DNA of 64,000 bases from Paracholeplasma vituli (GCF_025446935.1 NZ_JAOEGN010000006.1:47889-111888); one strand, 5' to 3'; positions 26,598-36,512 are shown, numbered from the stretch's first letter. The notes: generated by a model from the letters alone, not told the origin. Numbers and translations are program-made.

Positions 26598-27552
26598 ATT
26601 TATTACCATCGAAAACAAGTATTTAAAAGTCATTATTTCGACCTTGGGTGCGGGAATCTATCAAATCTACCTTAAATCTGATGAGGAAATACCTGTATTG
26701 GTTACCACCTCAAATCCAGAGGACTATTTAACCAGCTCAAATTATTATGGGAAGTCGATTGGCCGAACTTCAGGGCGCTTATTTGGACCTACCTACACGC
26801 TGAATCAACAGTCCTATCCTGTAGAATGCAATCCTAATCAATCCTTCATGCTGCACGGTGGTAAGCAAGGTATTTTTGCTCAAACATTTGAAATTACTAC
26901 TCAAAAAAAGAATGAAGTCATTTTGAGTTACCTCGATCCAGCGTCTCTGACGTTTCCAGGCGACCTGTTTGTCCATGTATTATATCGAGTTATGGATAAA
27001 ACCCTCCACATTGAATACCGAGCAAATGCAGTCGAGGATACACTTTGCAACTTGACGAACCACACCTATTTTAATCTCAATATTGAAGGTGGAACTATTT
27101 TAGACCACGAGCTGATGTTAAATGCCGATACCTATAATGTCCTAGATGATCACTATCGCTTGATCAAGCAAGCGGATGTGAATGATACACCATTTGATTT
27201 CAAACAGTTAAAACGGCTCAGGAACGGCGTTTTGAGTTTAATCAACACCACTCAAAAAGGGTTAGATCATTGTTTTATTCTCAATTCCAATCCACTTGTA
27301 GGCCGTCTATATGATCCCAAATCAAAGAGGGGTCTCAACGTCTATAGTGATTACCCAAGTGTCGTCATCTATACACACAATTTCTCATCCAAAAAAGCAC
27401 TAAATTCCTCAGTTCCACATGGCATTCATTCGAGTATCACCTTCGAATGCCAATACGAACCAGACGGGATTCATCATCCTGAATTACATTCTGCAATCTT
27501 AAAAAAGGATGAACCCTATCAGCATTTCATCGATTTTGAATTCGAATTTTAG
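26590..27552 (+). CDS. galM: aldose 1-epimerase (mutarotase)
   Basis: 320-residue galactose mutarotase family protein. Conserved blocks include 'NHTYFNL' (catalytic His region, about 156-162), 'LMLNADTYNVLDDHYRL' and 'TFECQYEPDGIHH' with the catalytic Glu. It interconverts the anomers of galactose and so feeds galK. The start is TTG, seven bases after GGGGTG, within the end of galK. galT follows after nine bases, so the three genes form one operon. Confidence 0.9.
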   Translation: MNRFITIENKYLKVIISTLGAGIYQIYLKSDEEIPVLVTTSNPEDYLTSSNYYGKSIGRTSGRLFGPTYTLNQQSYPVECNPNQSFMLHGGKQGIFAQTFEITTQKKNEVILSYLDPASLTFPGDLFVHVLYRVMDKTLHIEYRANAVEDTLCNLTNHTYFNLNIEGGTILDHELMLNADTYNVLDDHYRLIKQADVNDTPFDFKQLKRLRNGVLSLINTTQKGLDHCFILNSNPLVGRLYDPKSKRGLNVYSDYPSVVIYTHNFSSKKALNSSVPHGIHSSITFECQYEPDGIHHPELHSAILKKDEPYQHFIDFEFEF

Positions 27553-27561
27553 GAGATACCT

Positions 27562-28998
27562 ATGGACGCACTCTTAGCTTTAGTTACTTACGGACTGAAC
27601 CACCAATGGATTTCAGATCCGAAACCCTCGTTGGAAATCTTATTTAAACTCTATAAACAGCCTTTAGTTGCTTTTCATACTGTAAATTCCCCAATAGACG
27701 AAGTTATTGAGAATCTATTGGACCTAGGGTTTGATTTAGGATTATTTGAACCCAATACCCTCACGGAACGAGACGCATTTGAAGCACTCTTGTATGATAC
27801 CGTAATGCCTTCCCCAAAAGAGACCAAAAAGACGTTCCTAAGCCTTTATCAGAATAATCGCCAGGACGCATTTCGATATTTATATCAAATGTCCATCGAT
27901 GTCAATTACATCAAGACAAAACGAATTGCACAAAACGTTTCCTTTAGTTATCCATCCAAGTACGGGCCCCTGGATTTAACCATCAACCTATCCAAACCCG
28001 AAAAAGACCCCAAAGATATTGCGAAAGCCTTGGAACAAAAAGACTTACCCAAATCTGGACCTAAATGCGTTTTATGCAAAGAAAATGAACAAAACTATGC
28101 GAATGCGCGAATGAATCTACGGATTGTTCCTGTTACACTCCATAACCGTTTATGGCATTTTCAATATTCACCCTATGCGTATTATCAAGAACATTGTATT
28201 GTGTTAAGTGATACCCATACCCCCATGAAGATGGGACCTGAAACCTTCGAATATCTCTTAGATTTTGTCGATTATATGCCTGATTACTTTATTGGATCTA
28301 ACGCGGATATTCCAATTGTTGGCGGTTCAATTCTCGATCATGACCACTTTCAAGGGGGAAAACATAAATTCCCAATTGAACAAGCAAAATCTCTATTTAC
28401 CATTCAATCTGGAACTGTATTCATCAGTCATTTGTATTGGCCTTTATCCACGATTCGTCTTAAGGGTGATAATCGTAAAGACCTCGTCATTCTAACAAAT
28501 CGGATTTTATCCGCTTGGCTTGATTACGAAAATCCAGAGTTATCGATTTTGAAAAGGACGAATGGTTTACATAATACTATCACTCCGATTGTAAGAAAAG
28601 TTCAAAACACCTATACAATCGATATCATTCTTAGAAATAATCGAACATCTGTTGAACATCCTGAAGGGATATTTCATCCACATCGAGATGTTCAACATAT
28701 CAAAAAAGAAAATATCGGGTTAATTGAAGCTATGGGCTTAGCGATTCTCCCTGGTCGTCTTAAACAAGAATTAAAAGATGGACTCAATTATGTGTTAACT
28801 GGTAATTGGCATGAATCTCTAACCATTCATAAAGTATGGTTGGATACTCTGAAAAAAGAACAAACTGTTCATACACTCGAAGACTTATACCAAGCTGTGG
28901 GATTAAAGTTTCAAACTGTATTAGAACATGCTGGCGTGTTCAAACTGAATTCAACTGGCATTGAAGCCATGAAGGCATTCATTTTATCGATAAAATAA
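27562..28998 (+). CDS. galT: UDP-glucose-hexose-1-phosphate uridylyltransferase, class II
   Basis: 478 residues, matching the long Firmicutes-type (class II) GalT rather than the 350-residue E. coli type. The active-site region 'GGSILDHDHFQGGKH' (about 254-268) contains the HxH motif with the nucleophilic His. It exchanges galactose-1-phosphate with UDP-glucose; galU (51635) can supply UDP-glucose. UDP-galactose 4-epimerase (galE) is not in this window. The RBS is AGGAG. Confidence 0.93.
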   Translation: MDALLALVTYGLNHQWISDPKPSLEILFKLYKQPLVAFHTVNSPIDEVIENLLDLGFDLGLFEPNTLTERDAFEALLYDTVMPSPKETKKTFLSLYQNNRQDAFRYLYQMSIDVNYIKTKRIAQNVSFSYPSKYGPLDLTINLSKPEKDPKDIAKALEQKDLPKSGPKCVLCKENEQNYANARMNLRIVPVTLHNRLWHFQYSPYAYYQEHCIVLSDTHTPMKMGPETFEYLLDFVDYMPDYFIGSNADIPIVGGSILDHDHFQGGKHKFPIEQAKSLFTIQSGTVFISHLYWPLSTIRLKGDNRKDLVILTNRILSAWLDYENPELSILKRTNGLHNTITPIVRKVQNTYTIDIILRNNRTSVEHPEGIFHPHRDVQHIKKENIGLIEAMGLAILPGRLKQELKDGLNYVLTGNWHESLTIHKVWLDTLKKEQTVHTLEDLYQAVGLKFQTVLEHAGVFKLNSTGIEAMKAFILSIK

Positions 28999-29028
28999 AC
29001 CAAGTTTCTGCTTGGTTTGTTTTTTTAT
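28997..29028 (+). terminator. gal operon terminator
   Basis: AAACCAAG-TTTCTG-CTTGGTTT hairpin followed by a T-rich run. Confidence 0.85.
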
Positions 29029-29040
29029 TATGTAAACCTA

Positions 29041-29049
29041 TGATATAAT
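29041..29049 (+). promoter_or_regulatory. extended -10 promoter of hemW
   Basis: TGATATAAT is an extended -10 element; no good -35 is visible because the gal terminator T-run occupies that place. Confidence 0.5.
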
Positions 29050-29066
29050 TGTATTAGGTGATTACT

Positions 29067-30158
29067 ATGAAAGGACTCTATGTCCATATCCCGTTTTGCG
29101 AACACATTTGTTTTTATTGTGATTTCGCTAAAAGGGTTGCAAAAAACAGGGAAATGATTGATGAGTATCTCGTTCATCTAAAACGCGAGTTCGATCAAAT
29201 ACCGTTATCCGAGCGTCACTTTGATACCGTCTACATTGGTGGAGGTACGCCATCGATGCTCGATCTAAAACAACTCACGATACTCTTTGAAATGCTTAAG
29301 GACCTAAATCCAATTGAGTATACGATTGAAGTGAATCCAGAGTCCTATACGCATGAAAAAGGTGCCTTATTTAAACAGTATGGTATCAATCGGGTTAGTC
29401 TAGGGGTTCAATCCTTTGAACAACCCATTTTAGATTACATTGGTCGTAAACACGATAATGGGCAGGTTCTATATACTTTAAGTGATTTGAATCAACAGAG
29501 TATTACAAATGTTAGTATCGATTTGATTTTTGCGATTCCTGGACAAACCATGGATTCTATTAAATATGATTTGGATATCGTTTCGAGTCTCCCGATCAAA
29601 CACATCAGCTATTATTCATTGATATTAGAAGAGAAGACAGTGTTCTATCATCAATACCTTAAAAAACAGTTCCGTAAAGCCGACATTGATTTAGAAGCCG
29701 ATATGTATGAATACATTCAAATGCGGCTTAATACACTCGGTTTTGAACAATATGAGATTTCTAATTTTTGTAAAGATGGCTTAAAATCCAATCATAATCA
29801 ACTCTATTGGTCTATGGCACCCTATATTGGAATTGGTGCTGGTGCACATGGTTTTGACGGTAAAATTCGTTATCAGAACCACAGATTACTCACCAAGTAT
29901 TATGAATCATTCATAGAATCTTCTTACGAAGAAACGTTGGCTCAACGTCAATCAGATACACTCATTTTTGGATTACGACGTTTAGAAGGCATTCATATAC
30001 CTTCAGTTGAATCAGAATTCTCCATTAAGCTATTTGAAAATTATCCCAGATTGAAATATTTCATCGAAACTGGGCTAGTTGAACTGGTGGATAACTGTTT
30101 GAGGTTAACCTCGAAAGGTTTACTACTCGGTAATCAGGTATTTGAGGTATTCTTATGA
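29067..30158 (+). CDS. hemW: HemW-like radical SAM protein
   Basis: 363 residues. The radical SAM cluster motif is CEHICFYC (Cys11, Cys15, Cys18). 'VYIGGGTPSML' and 'EVNPES' are the family glycine-rich and SAM-contact regions. 'SNHNQLYWSMAPYIGIGAGAHG' (from residue about 243) is the HemW-type HNxxYW block, and a HemW C-terminal domain follows. HemW is a heme chaperone; older annotations call it oxygen-independent coproporphyrinogen oxidase. No other heme genes are seen here. ATG 29067 is chosen over GTG 29058 because AGGTGA lies between them. Overlaps xerD by four bases. Confidence 0.9.
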   Translation: MKGLYVHIPFCEHICFYCDFAKRVAKNREMIDEYLVHLKREFDQIPLSERHFDTVYIGGGTPSMLDLKQLTILFEMLKDLNPIEYTIEVNPESYTHEKGALFKQYGINRVSLGVQSFEQPILDYIGRKHDNGQVLYTLSDLNQQSITNVSIDLIFAIPGQTMDSIKYDLDIVSSLPIKHISYYSLILEEKTVFYHQYLKKQFRKADIDLEADMYEYIQMRLNTLGFEQYEISNFCKDGLKSNHNQLYWSMAPYIGIGAGAHGFDGKIRYQNHRLLTKYYESFIESSYEETLAQRQSDTLIFGLRRLEGIHIPSVESEFSIKLFENYPRLKYFIETGLVELVDNCLRLTSKGLLLGNQVFEVFL

Positions 30159-31054
30159 AATACTTGATGAGTGAATATCAGTATTTTTTAAAGCGAGAAA
30201 AAGGGCTGAGTCAGAATACCATAACGGCTTACCTAAGAGATTTGGATCAATATCGATTATTCATCGAAAAGACCTATGAAATTACGAAGATTCACAAAGT
30301 GGAACGTAAACACATTGAAGCCTATCTCAAATTTATGCATAAGAAATCGATGTCGAGTAAGTCGATGTCGCGAAAATTAACCGCCATCAAGGGCTTCCAT
30401 CAGTTCGCTTTATCCGAAAAAGAAACCGACACCAATGTGGCCTATGATATTGAATCCCCTAAGATTGAAAAAACTCTACCTCAAGTGCTATCCATTCCCG
30501 AAGTGGTCCGATTGATAGAGGCTGTCAAAGGTTCTGATCCTCTTGCACTTCGAAACCAAGCTTTACTTGAACTCATCTATGGTTCTGGATTACGTGTTTC
30601 GGAATTGTTGGATTTAAAGACGTCTGACATCCATTTACTGGATGGATATGTTCGAATCGTTGGTAAAGGTAACAAAGAGCGTGAGGTTCCCTTAGGGGAA
30701 ATGTCAGTTTTGGCTCTCAGGGTCTATTTGACAAAATCACGAAATCAACTTACAATGGGGAATGTAGACTACCTATTTCTTAACCAAGATGGGAAACGAC
30801 TTTCCCGACAGGGATTCTTCAAAATCCTGAGAAAACTGGCAAAATCCGCAGGCATTGAACAGGATGTCTCGCCTCATATGTTGAGACACTCATTCGCAAC
30901 CCATCTGTTAGAGGCTGGTGTTGATTTAAGAACCCTACAAGAATTACTCGGTCATGAAGACATTCAGACCACTCAGATTTACACACACATCAGTCAAAAA
31001 CATTTAAAAGATGTCTATTTAAATACACATCCACGTGCAAAGGAGAAAGAATAA
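30155..31054 (+). CDS. xerD: tyrosine recombinase XerD
   Basis: 299 residues with an N-terminal SAM-like domain (1-90) and a C-terminal catalytic domain. All catalytic residues are visible: Arg147 ('SGLRVSE'), Lys171 ('GKGNKER'), His241/Arg244 ('[12 protein letters not shown]'), His267 ('LGHEDI') and Tyr276 ('TTQIYTH'). It resolves chromosome dimers at dif sites with a XerC partner not in this window. The position upstream of deoB matches B. subtilis ripX-drm. A phage integrase is less likely given this context and the length. Confidence 0.92.
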   Translation: MKYLMSEYQYFLKREKGLSQNTITAYLRDLDQYRLFIEKTYEITKIHKVERKHIEAYLKFMHKKSMSSKSMSRKLTAIKGFHQFALSEKETDTNVAYDIESPKIEKTLPQVLSIPEVVRLIEAVKGSDPLALRNQALLELIYGSGLRVSELLDLKTSDIHLLDGYVRIVGKGNKEREVPLGEMSVLALRVYLTKSRNQLTMGNVDYLFLNQDGKRLSRQGFFKILRKLAKSAGIEQDVSPHMLRHSFATHLLEAGVDLRTLQELLGHEDIQTTQIYTHISQKHLKDVYLNTHPRAKEKE

Positions 31055-32226
31055 TGTATAAAAGAGTATTTTTAATCGTCATGGACAGTTTAGGTTGTGG
31101 GGAAGCCCCAGATGCTAAAGATTACAATGACGTTGGTTCCAACACCATTGGGCATATCGCTGAACGTATGCAGCTAAACATTCCAAATATGCAAAAATTA
31201 GGTTATGGTAATATTGTTCCAATCAAAGGAGTCCCTGCTGTAGATAAACCACTTGCAAGCTACACCAAAATTCAAGAAGCTTCCATTGGTAAAGATACCA
31301 TGACAGGACACTGGGAAATGATGGGGCTCTATATTACCCAACCATTCCAAACATTCACCGATACTGGCTTTCCTAAGGCATTACTCGATGAAATAACCAA
31401 ACAAACAGGTAAACAAATCATCGGTAACGTTGCAGCATCTGGTACTGAAATTATCGCTGAACTCGGTGAAGAACACATGCGTACTGGTGCACTAATTGTG
31501 TACACCTCTGCAGACTCAGTGCTCCAAATCGCGATGCATGAAGACATCATTCCACTAGACGAACAATACCGTATTTGTGAAATTGTCCGTGAAATTACGA
31601 TGAAAGACGAATGGAAAGTCGCTCGTATCATTTCAAGACCTTTTGTTGGAACAAATAAAACCAATTTCAAACGTACCCCAAATCGTCATGATTACGCTGT
31701 AAAACCGTTTGCGAAGACAACCATGAACTTCATGGATGAATCCGGTTTAGATGTGATCGCACTGGGTAAGATTAATGATATCTTCGTTGGTGAGGGTATT
31801 AACCACTATGAACGTACACAATCTAATGAAGACGGTATGGATAAAATCATTAAGATTGCGAAAAACCACCCATTCAAAGGGCTTTGCTTCTTAAATCTTG
31901 TCGATTTTGATGCGTTGTATGGCCATCGCCGTGACCCAATTGGTTATGGTAAAGCGATTGAATCTTTTGATCGTGACCTTCCAAGACTAATGGAACATTT
32001 AAACGAAGACGATTTATTGATGATTACAGCCGATCACGGTAATGACCCAATTCACCATGGTACAGACCATACACGTGAATACGTACCGCTACTTGTCTAT
32101 CGTAAAGGACAACCAGGTAAACAATTACCTGTTATGAGAACATTCGCTGATATTGCAGCCACCATCTCGGATAACTTTAAAGTTGAAAAGACTGAAAATG
32201 GTCATTCATTTTTGGATTTAATATAG
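31054..32226 (+). CDS. deoB: phosphopentomutase
   Basis: 390-residue alkaline-phosphatase-superfamily mutase. '[12 protein letters not shown]' (about 10-21) and '[19 protein letters not shown]' carry the metal ligands; '[13 protein letters not shown]' contains the phosphorylated Thr. It interconverts (deoxy)ribose 1- and 5-phosphates in nucleoside salvage. The ATG shares a base with the xerD stop and follows AAGGAG. No nucleoside phosphorylase gene is adjacent, unlike B. subtilis. Confidence 0.95.
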   Translation: MYKRVFLIVMDSLGCGEAPDAKDYNDVGSNTIGHIAERMQLNIPNMQKLGYGNIVPIKGVPAVDKPLASYTKIQEASIGKDTMTGHWEMMGLYITQPFQTFTDTGFPKALLDEITKQTGKQIIGNVAASGTEIIAELGEEHMRTGALIVYTSADSVLQIAMHEDIIPLDEQYRICEIVREITMKDEWKVARIISRPFVGTNKTNFKRTPNRHDYAVKPFAKTTMNFMDESGLDVIALGKINDIFVGEGINHYERTQSNEDGMDKIIKIAKNHPFKGLCFLNLVDFDALYGHRRDPIGYGKAIESFDRDLPRLMEHLNEDDLLMITADHGNDPIHHGTDHTREYVPLLVYRKGQPGKQLPVMRTFADIAATISDNFKVEKTENGHSFLDLI

Positions 32227-32235
32227 GAGGGCTCT

Positions 32236-33426
32236 ATGCTAGAATGGTTACAGGCTTTAACTCCTGAAGAAATCATTGTTTTCTCAGGTTTGCTTGTCTT
32301 ATTTATTTCCTCGATTCTAATCATGATGCGTTTATCACGCATCGCGAATCGTGTTGGGGAACAGGAGTTTTACATTTTAGAATCGCTCTTAGAAATAGAA
32401 GGCGATCACTACATCAATCTTACCATCATTAACAAGGCGTTTTCGACTAACCACATCAACGTTGTTGGGGTTGAACTTGGGAACGTTTCTCATCCACTTG
32501 AAGAAAAAATGGTCATGATTGCACCGCGTAGTAAATACCAAGTGCGATTCAATTTATCAAACATCAAGCAATTCGTATTTTCGAATCGCAAGAAATACCG
32601 TAAATTTAGAATCTATGTTGAAAACGAAATTGGCTTGAGAAAGTCCATTAAACCAAAGATCAACAACAGTTTTATGAAGAAAGAATACCTCAAATTAAAA
32701 CGACAAGAATGTCTTGAAGCGAAACGTGTTCGTTTTGAATCCGGTCAATATAACTTGTTTGAACGCACGGGTTTAATTGTTGGATTAGTCTTTAGACCTT
32801 TCGCAAAACTACGTCGACATATGGTTTTATCCACCAATAAAACACTTCGTGAGTCTGAAATTCGAAGACAGCAAAAGAAAGAACACGATGCGATTAAGTA
32901 TAAACTAGACCAAGATGAGTTTGAATTAAATGAAATCCGAATCCGAGAACAATCGATTAAAGAAAACCGCACTCGTGAACTCGAACTTGAACGACTCAAA
33001 AAGGAAAAAGAACTGGAAATCGAACGCATCAAAGAAGCCACTTTGAAACGTGAATTTGAAGAAAATAAAGCGAAGATAGAAGCGATTGATCCTATAACTG
33101 TTGCTAAACAAGAACTTGAACTCGAACACACTTCTGAGAAAGCCGATTCTAAAAAACGTGCCAAAAAGAACAAGATAAATGATGAAAAGATAGTGTCTGA
33201 AACGATTCAACCTGAAGCTGTGGTTGAAGTTGAAATGACCGAAGAACCGGCCGTTGTTTCGACAGATACAGAAGTCAAAGTTGGCGAAGAAAGCGAAACT
33301 GTCATCAAAAAACCGCGAAAACCCAGAGAGAAAAAAGTAAAGGAAGTTGTTGAGGCTGAACCCACAACTGCTGAAGATGCTTTTACACCTTCAACGATGG
33401 ATACCTCGACAGAGGTCAGAGAATGA
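32236..33426 (+). CDS. membrane-anchored coiled-coil protein, unknown function
   Basis: 396 residues, family not recognised. One transmembrane segment at about 13-32 is followed by a globular part (40-160). A long, highly charged helical region (about 200-300, with strings such as 'ELERLKKEKELEIERIKEA') is probably a coiled coil. A low-complexity Lys/Pro/Glu/Val-rich tail ends the protein. The codon use looks like that of neighbours, so no sign of recent transfer. It starts nine bases after deoB with GGAGG and overlaps the next gene by four bases, so it is part of the hemW-xerD-deoB operon. A scaffold or envelope-anchoring role is a guess. Confidence 0.6.
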   Translation: MLEWLQALTPEEIIVFSGLLVLFISSILIMMRLSRIANRVGEQEFYILESLLEIEGDHYINLTIINKAFSTNHINVVGVELGNVSHPLEEKMVMIAPRSKYQVRFNLSNIKQFVFSNRKKYRKFRIYVENEIGLRKSIKPKINNSFMKKEYLKLKRQECLEAKRVRFESGQYNLFERTGLIVGLVFRPFAKLRRHMVLSTNKTLRESEIRRQQKKEHDAIKYKLDQDEFELNEIRIREQSIKENRTRELELERLKKEKELEIERIKEATLKREFEENKAKIEAIDPITVAKQELELEHTSEKADSKKRAKKNKINDEKIVSETIQPEAVVEVEMTEEPAVVSTDTEVKVGEESETVIKKPRKPREKKVKEVVEAEPTTAEDAFTPSTMDTSTEVRE

Positions 33427-33791
33427 ACTTAAATGTATTCAATAAAATGCGCATCAAAAAAGGTACTATAGGAAGGCATTTCTACGCACCTGAAAGTTAT
33501 ATTAATATGGTGAAAGACCAAGATATTATTGATTTCGAAGGGGATAACCCGACATTCTACCATTTGTTTGTGGCTTCACAACAAGACTTTATTGAACGCA
33601 TCACTCCAATCATGGAGACCATGAATACAGATACCCGATTATGGGTTTCCTATCCGAAGAAATTACGATATGAATCCTACGACATCAACCGTGACACGCT
33701 CTTCGAACTCGGCACTGAATATGGTATTAAACCCTACGCAAATGTCGCTTTGAATGAAGAATGGTCCTGTGTTGGGATGAAACTAAAATAA
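33423..33791 (+). CDS. DUF3052-like conserved protein
   Basis: 122 residues. The block 'TRLWVSYPKKLRYESYDIN' followed by 'RDTLFELGTEYGIKPYANVAL' and 'EEWSCVGMK' matches the pattern of DUF3052/YdeI-related proteins ('W..yPK....tDi.rd.l......G..p...va.dd.Wsa..'). No enzymatic role is established for the family. Its start overlaps the coiled-coil gene by four bases (ATGA) and it ends the operon. Confidence 0.65.
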   Translation: MNLNVFNKMRIKKGTIGRHFYAPESYINMVKDQDIIDFEGDNPTFYHLFVASQQDFIERITPIMETMNTDTRLWVSYPKKLRYESYDINRDTLFELGTEYGIKPYANVALNEEWSCVGMKLK

Positions 33792-33794
33792 TAA

Positions 33795-33827
33795 GAGAGT
33801 TCAGTCAATAGCTGAACTCTTTTTTTG
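33795..33827 (+). terminator. terminator of the hemW-deoB operon
   Basis: AGAGTTCAG (33796-33804) pairs with CTGAACTCT (33812-33820), followed by T7. Confidence 0.9.
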
Positions 33828-33860
33828 CCAAAAAAAAGCACGAACATCGAGTTCGTGCTA
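33828..33860 (-). terminator. pyk terminator
   Basis: On the minus strand AGCACGAAC-TCGAT-GTTCGTGCT is followed by a T-run (33830-33837 on plus is A). Confidence 0.9.
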
Positions 33861-33872
33861 TCAAATTAGTCA

Positions 33873-35288
33873 TTAAATTTCGATGATTCTTAGTGTGTTA
33901 GTCGAACCATGTTTTTGAGCCCAACCGGAAGTAATAATGATCTTATCGCCTTTTTGGAATCCAAATTCTTTAGCAACATCAATCGCGACGCGGTCATAAG
34001 AACCCATATCTGTAAAGTCTCTACGATACGCAGAGAATACACCCCAATAATAAGTGAGTTGTGCACAGGTTGCTTTGTTATTGGATACGGCAATCACTGG
34101 TACAGATGGTCTAAATTTACAAAGGCGCTTTGGAGTACCACCGGTTTCAGTAAACGCAATGATCACTTTGACATCTGGTAAGGTAAGTGCACTTAAGCTT
34201 ACAGAAATGCCGATAGCATCGTTTACTGTTGATTGTGATGTTTGAATCGCCTTTTGAAGTTTTTCATAATAAGGAATATTATCTTCAATCGCTTTAGCAA
34301 TAGTATCCATAGTTAAAACGGATTCTACTGGGTATTCACCAGCTGCCGATTCACCGGATAACATAATCGCATCAGAACCGTCCAAAATCGCATTAGCGAC
34401 GTCAGAAGCTTCTGCACGTGTAGGACGTGGATTTGACATCATTGATTCTAACATGTGGGTTGCAGTAATAACTGGTTTCCCTTTAGCGTTGGCAACAGAA
34501 ATGATTTTCTTTTGATATAAAGGCACAAGTGCAGTTGAAACTTCAACGCCTAAATCACCTCTAGCAACCATGACACCGTCACAAACATCTAGAATATTTT
34601 CAAGCTCATCGACACCTTCTTGAGATTCGATTTTCGCAATGATTTCAATCTTTGGTGCATTTAATTCTTTTAGGATATCTTTGATTTCTAGGACATCCTC
34701 TTTGCGTCTTACAAAGGATAATGCAATCATATCAACAGCCATTTCAGCACAGAATTGGATGTCTTCGCGATCTTTCTTCGATACAAATGGCATAGATAAC
34801 TTGACGTTAGGTACGTTAACACCTTTTTTAGTCTTAATCACACCGTTATTAAATATTTCACAGGTTAATACGTCATTTGTGGCTTCAAATATATTTAAAC
34901 GCATTTTACCATCGTCGATTAATAAGAAATCGCCAACTTTAATATCGTTAAAGAGTTCTCTAGAGTCAATATGGAAGGCTTCTTTAGTACCTAGAATGGG
35001 TTCTTTATGAACTTTAACAATATCGCCTTTTTTGAAGGAAGCAAATCCATTTTCGAATACACCAGTACGAATTTCTGGACCTTTCGTATCAGCTAAAATA
35101 CCAACATAACGGCCCATTTTGGCTGCAACACGACGAATGGTTTCGATACGGTTACGGTGTTCTTCGTGGGATCCGTGAGAGAAGTTTAGTCGAGCGACAT
35201 TCATCCCTGCTTCAATCATTTTTTCAATCATTACTTCATTTTCACTAGATGGTCCAATTGTACAAACAATCTTCGTTTTTCTTTTCAT
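33873..35288 (-). CDS. pyk: pyruvate kinase
   Basis: 471 residues, a complete short-form enzyme without the extra C-terminal PEP-utiliser domain of Bacillus Pyk. The N-terminus 'KIVCTIGPSSENEVMIEKMI' and 'MNVARLNFSHGSHEEH' are typical, and the active-site stretch 'IIAKIESQEGVDELENI' with the catalytic Lys is present. 'MVARGDLGVE' and 'DAIMLSGESAAGEYP' follow. It makes ATP and pyruvate in the last glycolytic step. The RBS is AGGAGG. It is monocistronic with a 250-base upstream region. Confidence 0.96.
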   Translation of the reverse strand: MKRKTKIVCTIGPSSENEVMIEKMIEAGMNVARLNFSHGSHEEHRNRIETIRRVAAKMGRYVGILADTKGPEIRTGVFENGFASFKKGDIVKVHKEPILGTKEAFHIDSRELFNDIKVGDFLLIDDGKMRLNIFEATNDVLTCEIFNNGVIKTKKGVNVPNVKLSMPFVSKKDREDIQFCAEMAVDMIALSFVRRKEDVLEIKDILKELNAPKIEIIAKIESQEGVDELENILDVCDGVMVARGDLGVEVSTALVPLYQKKIISVANAKGKPVITATHMLESMMSNPRPTRAEASDVANAILDGSDAIMLSGESAAGEYPVESVLTMDTIAKAIEDNIPYYEKLQKAIQTSQSTVNDAIGISVSLSALTLPDVKVIIAFTETGGTPKRLCKFRPSVPVIAVSNNKATCAQLTYYWGVFSAYRRDFTDMGSYDRVAIDVAKEFGFQKGDKIIITSGWAQKHGSTNTLRIIEI

Positions 35289-35364
35289 AATAGCCCTCCT
35301 AAAATCGATTATTTAGGGGTCAAATTTGTTTATTTTAACCCTCAATTAACATCCATTAGTATTT

Positions 35365-35396
35365 TACCACATATTTCATAAAATGGTAGAGTAAAG
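35365..35396 (-). promoter_or_regulatory. probable pyk promoter
   Basis: On the minus strand an extended -10 TGGTAAAAT (near 35365-35373) is present with a weak -35 17 bases upstream (CTACCA). A near-palindrome AAGTAA-GCGCT-TTACTT at 35477-35493 lies further upstream and could be an operator. Confidence 0.4.
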
Positions 35397-35504
35397 GCTA
35401 ACATTTTCATATTTTCACAAAAGGATTTAAATATTCATATTATACCTCATAATCGCGAAATGACGATGTCAAATCAAGTAAGCGCTTTACTTAATTTATT
35501 CATA

Positions 35505-35532
35505 ATAAAAAGCCTAGGTAGGCTAGGCTTTA
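35505..35532 (-). terminator. terminator of the asparaginase gene
   Basis: AAGCCTAG (35510-35517) pairs with CTAGGCTT (35523-35530), followed on the minus strand by T-rich sequence. Confidence 0.85.
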
Positions 35533-35537
35533 ATAGT

Positions 35538-36512
35538 CTAAAATTCAAAATATTTTTCGATATTTGAATCGGATTGGCTTATCGCTAATAAAAGTTTGAT
35601 GCGTGCTTTTTGACTAGATAAATCTCCGGCAAATAAAACACCCAATTGCTTTAAATGATAGCCCCCACCTTCATACCCATACGTGTCGCGTACGCGTCCT
35701 TTAGGACATCTTGAAGTCACAACCACTCTAATACCAGCATCTAAAGCACGTTTGATTGCAGGTACCATCATTGGTGGTACATTTCCACGTCCAAATGATT
35801 CCAGGATAATACCTTGAACACGTTTGGTATCCACAAAAAAGTCAATTATATCTCCAGTTTGACCTGTAACGACCTTAACAATTTCAACCTGAGCAGTCAA
35901 TTGAGAAGGGGTTAAGTGATATTTTTTCTTTGCGGAATCACGATAATAAATAACATCCTGCTCATCGACGATTCCTAATGGGCCAAATTCCATAGACTTA
36001 AACGTATCTAAAGATAGCGTATGTGTCTTAGTGACCTCAATCGCCGAGTTGATTTCATCATTAAGGACAACCAAACAACCACGATTGATAGAACTTGGAT
36101 GAGAAGCAACTAAGATAGCCGAAAGCAAGTTGCTAAAACCGTCATAACCTAACTCAGAGAAATTACGCATTGATCCTGTAATGACTACAGGCTTTTTAGT
36201 CTTAACATATAAATCTAAAAAGTATGCAGTTTCCTCAAGCGTATCAGTCCCATGTGTAACCACAGCACCAGCAAAATCATCATCCATCAAATAGCGATCA
36301 ATCAATTGTCCAATTTCTAACATGTCATCAGGAGTAATCGATGGAGAAGGTTTCATCGAGTATAAATGAGGAACTAAGACAAAATTATGAAAACGCTTAC
36401 TTATTTTATTCAATAAATCTGATTCATTATTAGATATTACAGACTTTGATGTTTGATCATCATTGGTCATTGAAATGGTACCACCCGTGAATACAATAAG
36501 TATTTTTTTCAT
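35538..36512 (-). CDS. ansA: L-asparaginase (type I/II asparaginase family)
   Basis: 324 residues. The N-terminal motif 'ILIVFTGGTISM' with the nucleophile Thr and the second motif 'VVTHGTDTLEETAYFL' are both intact. It hydrolyses asparagine to aspartate and ammonia; the absence of a signal peptide points to a cytosolic enzyme. The start is the ATG at 36512 (MKKIL...), ten bases after CGGAG; a longer reading frame would add 16 unlikely residues. It stands alone between the pyk region and a gene-free stretch. Confidence 0.9.
   Translation of the reverse strand: MKKILIVFTGGTISMTNDDQTSKSVISNNESDLLNKISKRFHNFVLVPHLYSMKPSPSITPDDMLEIGQLIDRYLMDDDFAGAVVTHGTDTLEETAYFLDLYVKTKKPVVITGSMRNFSELGYDGFSNLLSAILVASHPSSINRGCLVVLNDEINSAIEVTKTHTLSLDTFKSMEFGPLGIVDEQDVIYYRDSAKKKYHLTPSQLTAQVEIVKVVTGQTGDIIDFFVDTKRVQGIILESFGRGNVPPMMVPAIKRALDAGIRVVVTSRCPKGRVRDTYGYEGGGYHLKQLGVLFAGDLSSQKARIKLLLAISQSDSNIEKYFEF

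Noticed and set aside
30155..31054. Phage or integron integrase
   Set aside because: Length, motifs and position before deoB match the chromosomal XerD; no attachment site or phage genes nearby.
32745..33173. Ser/Phe-rich minus-strand frames inside the coiled-coil gene
   Set aside because: They mirror the Glu/Lys/Arg codons of the charged plus-strand protein; not real genes.
34639..35010. Plus-strand open frame of 123 codons inside pyk
   Set aside because: Antisense of a well-supported pyruvate kinase gene; Ser/Leu/Ile-rich with no recognisable motif.
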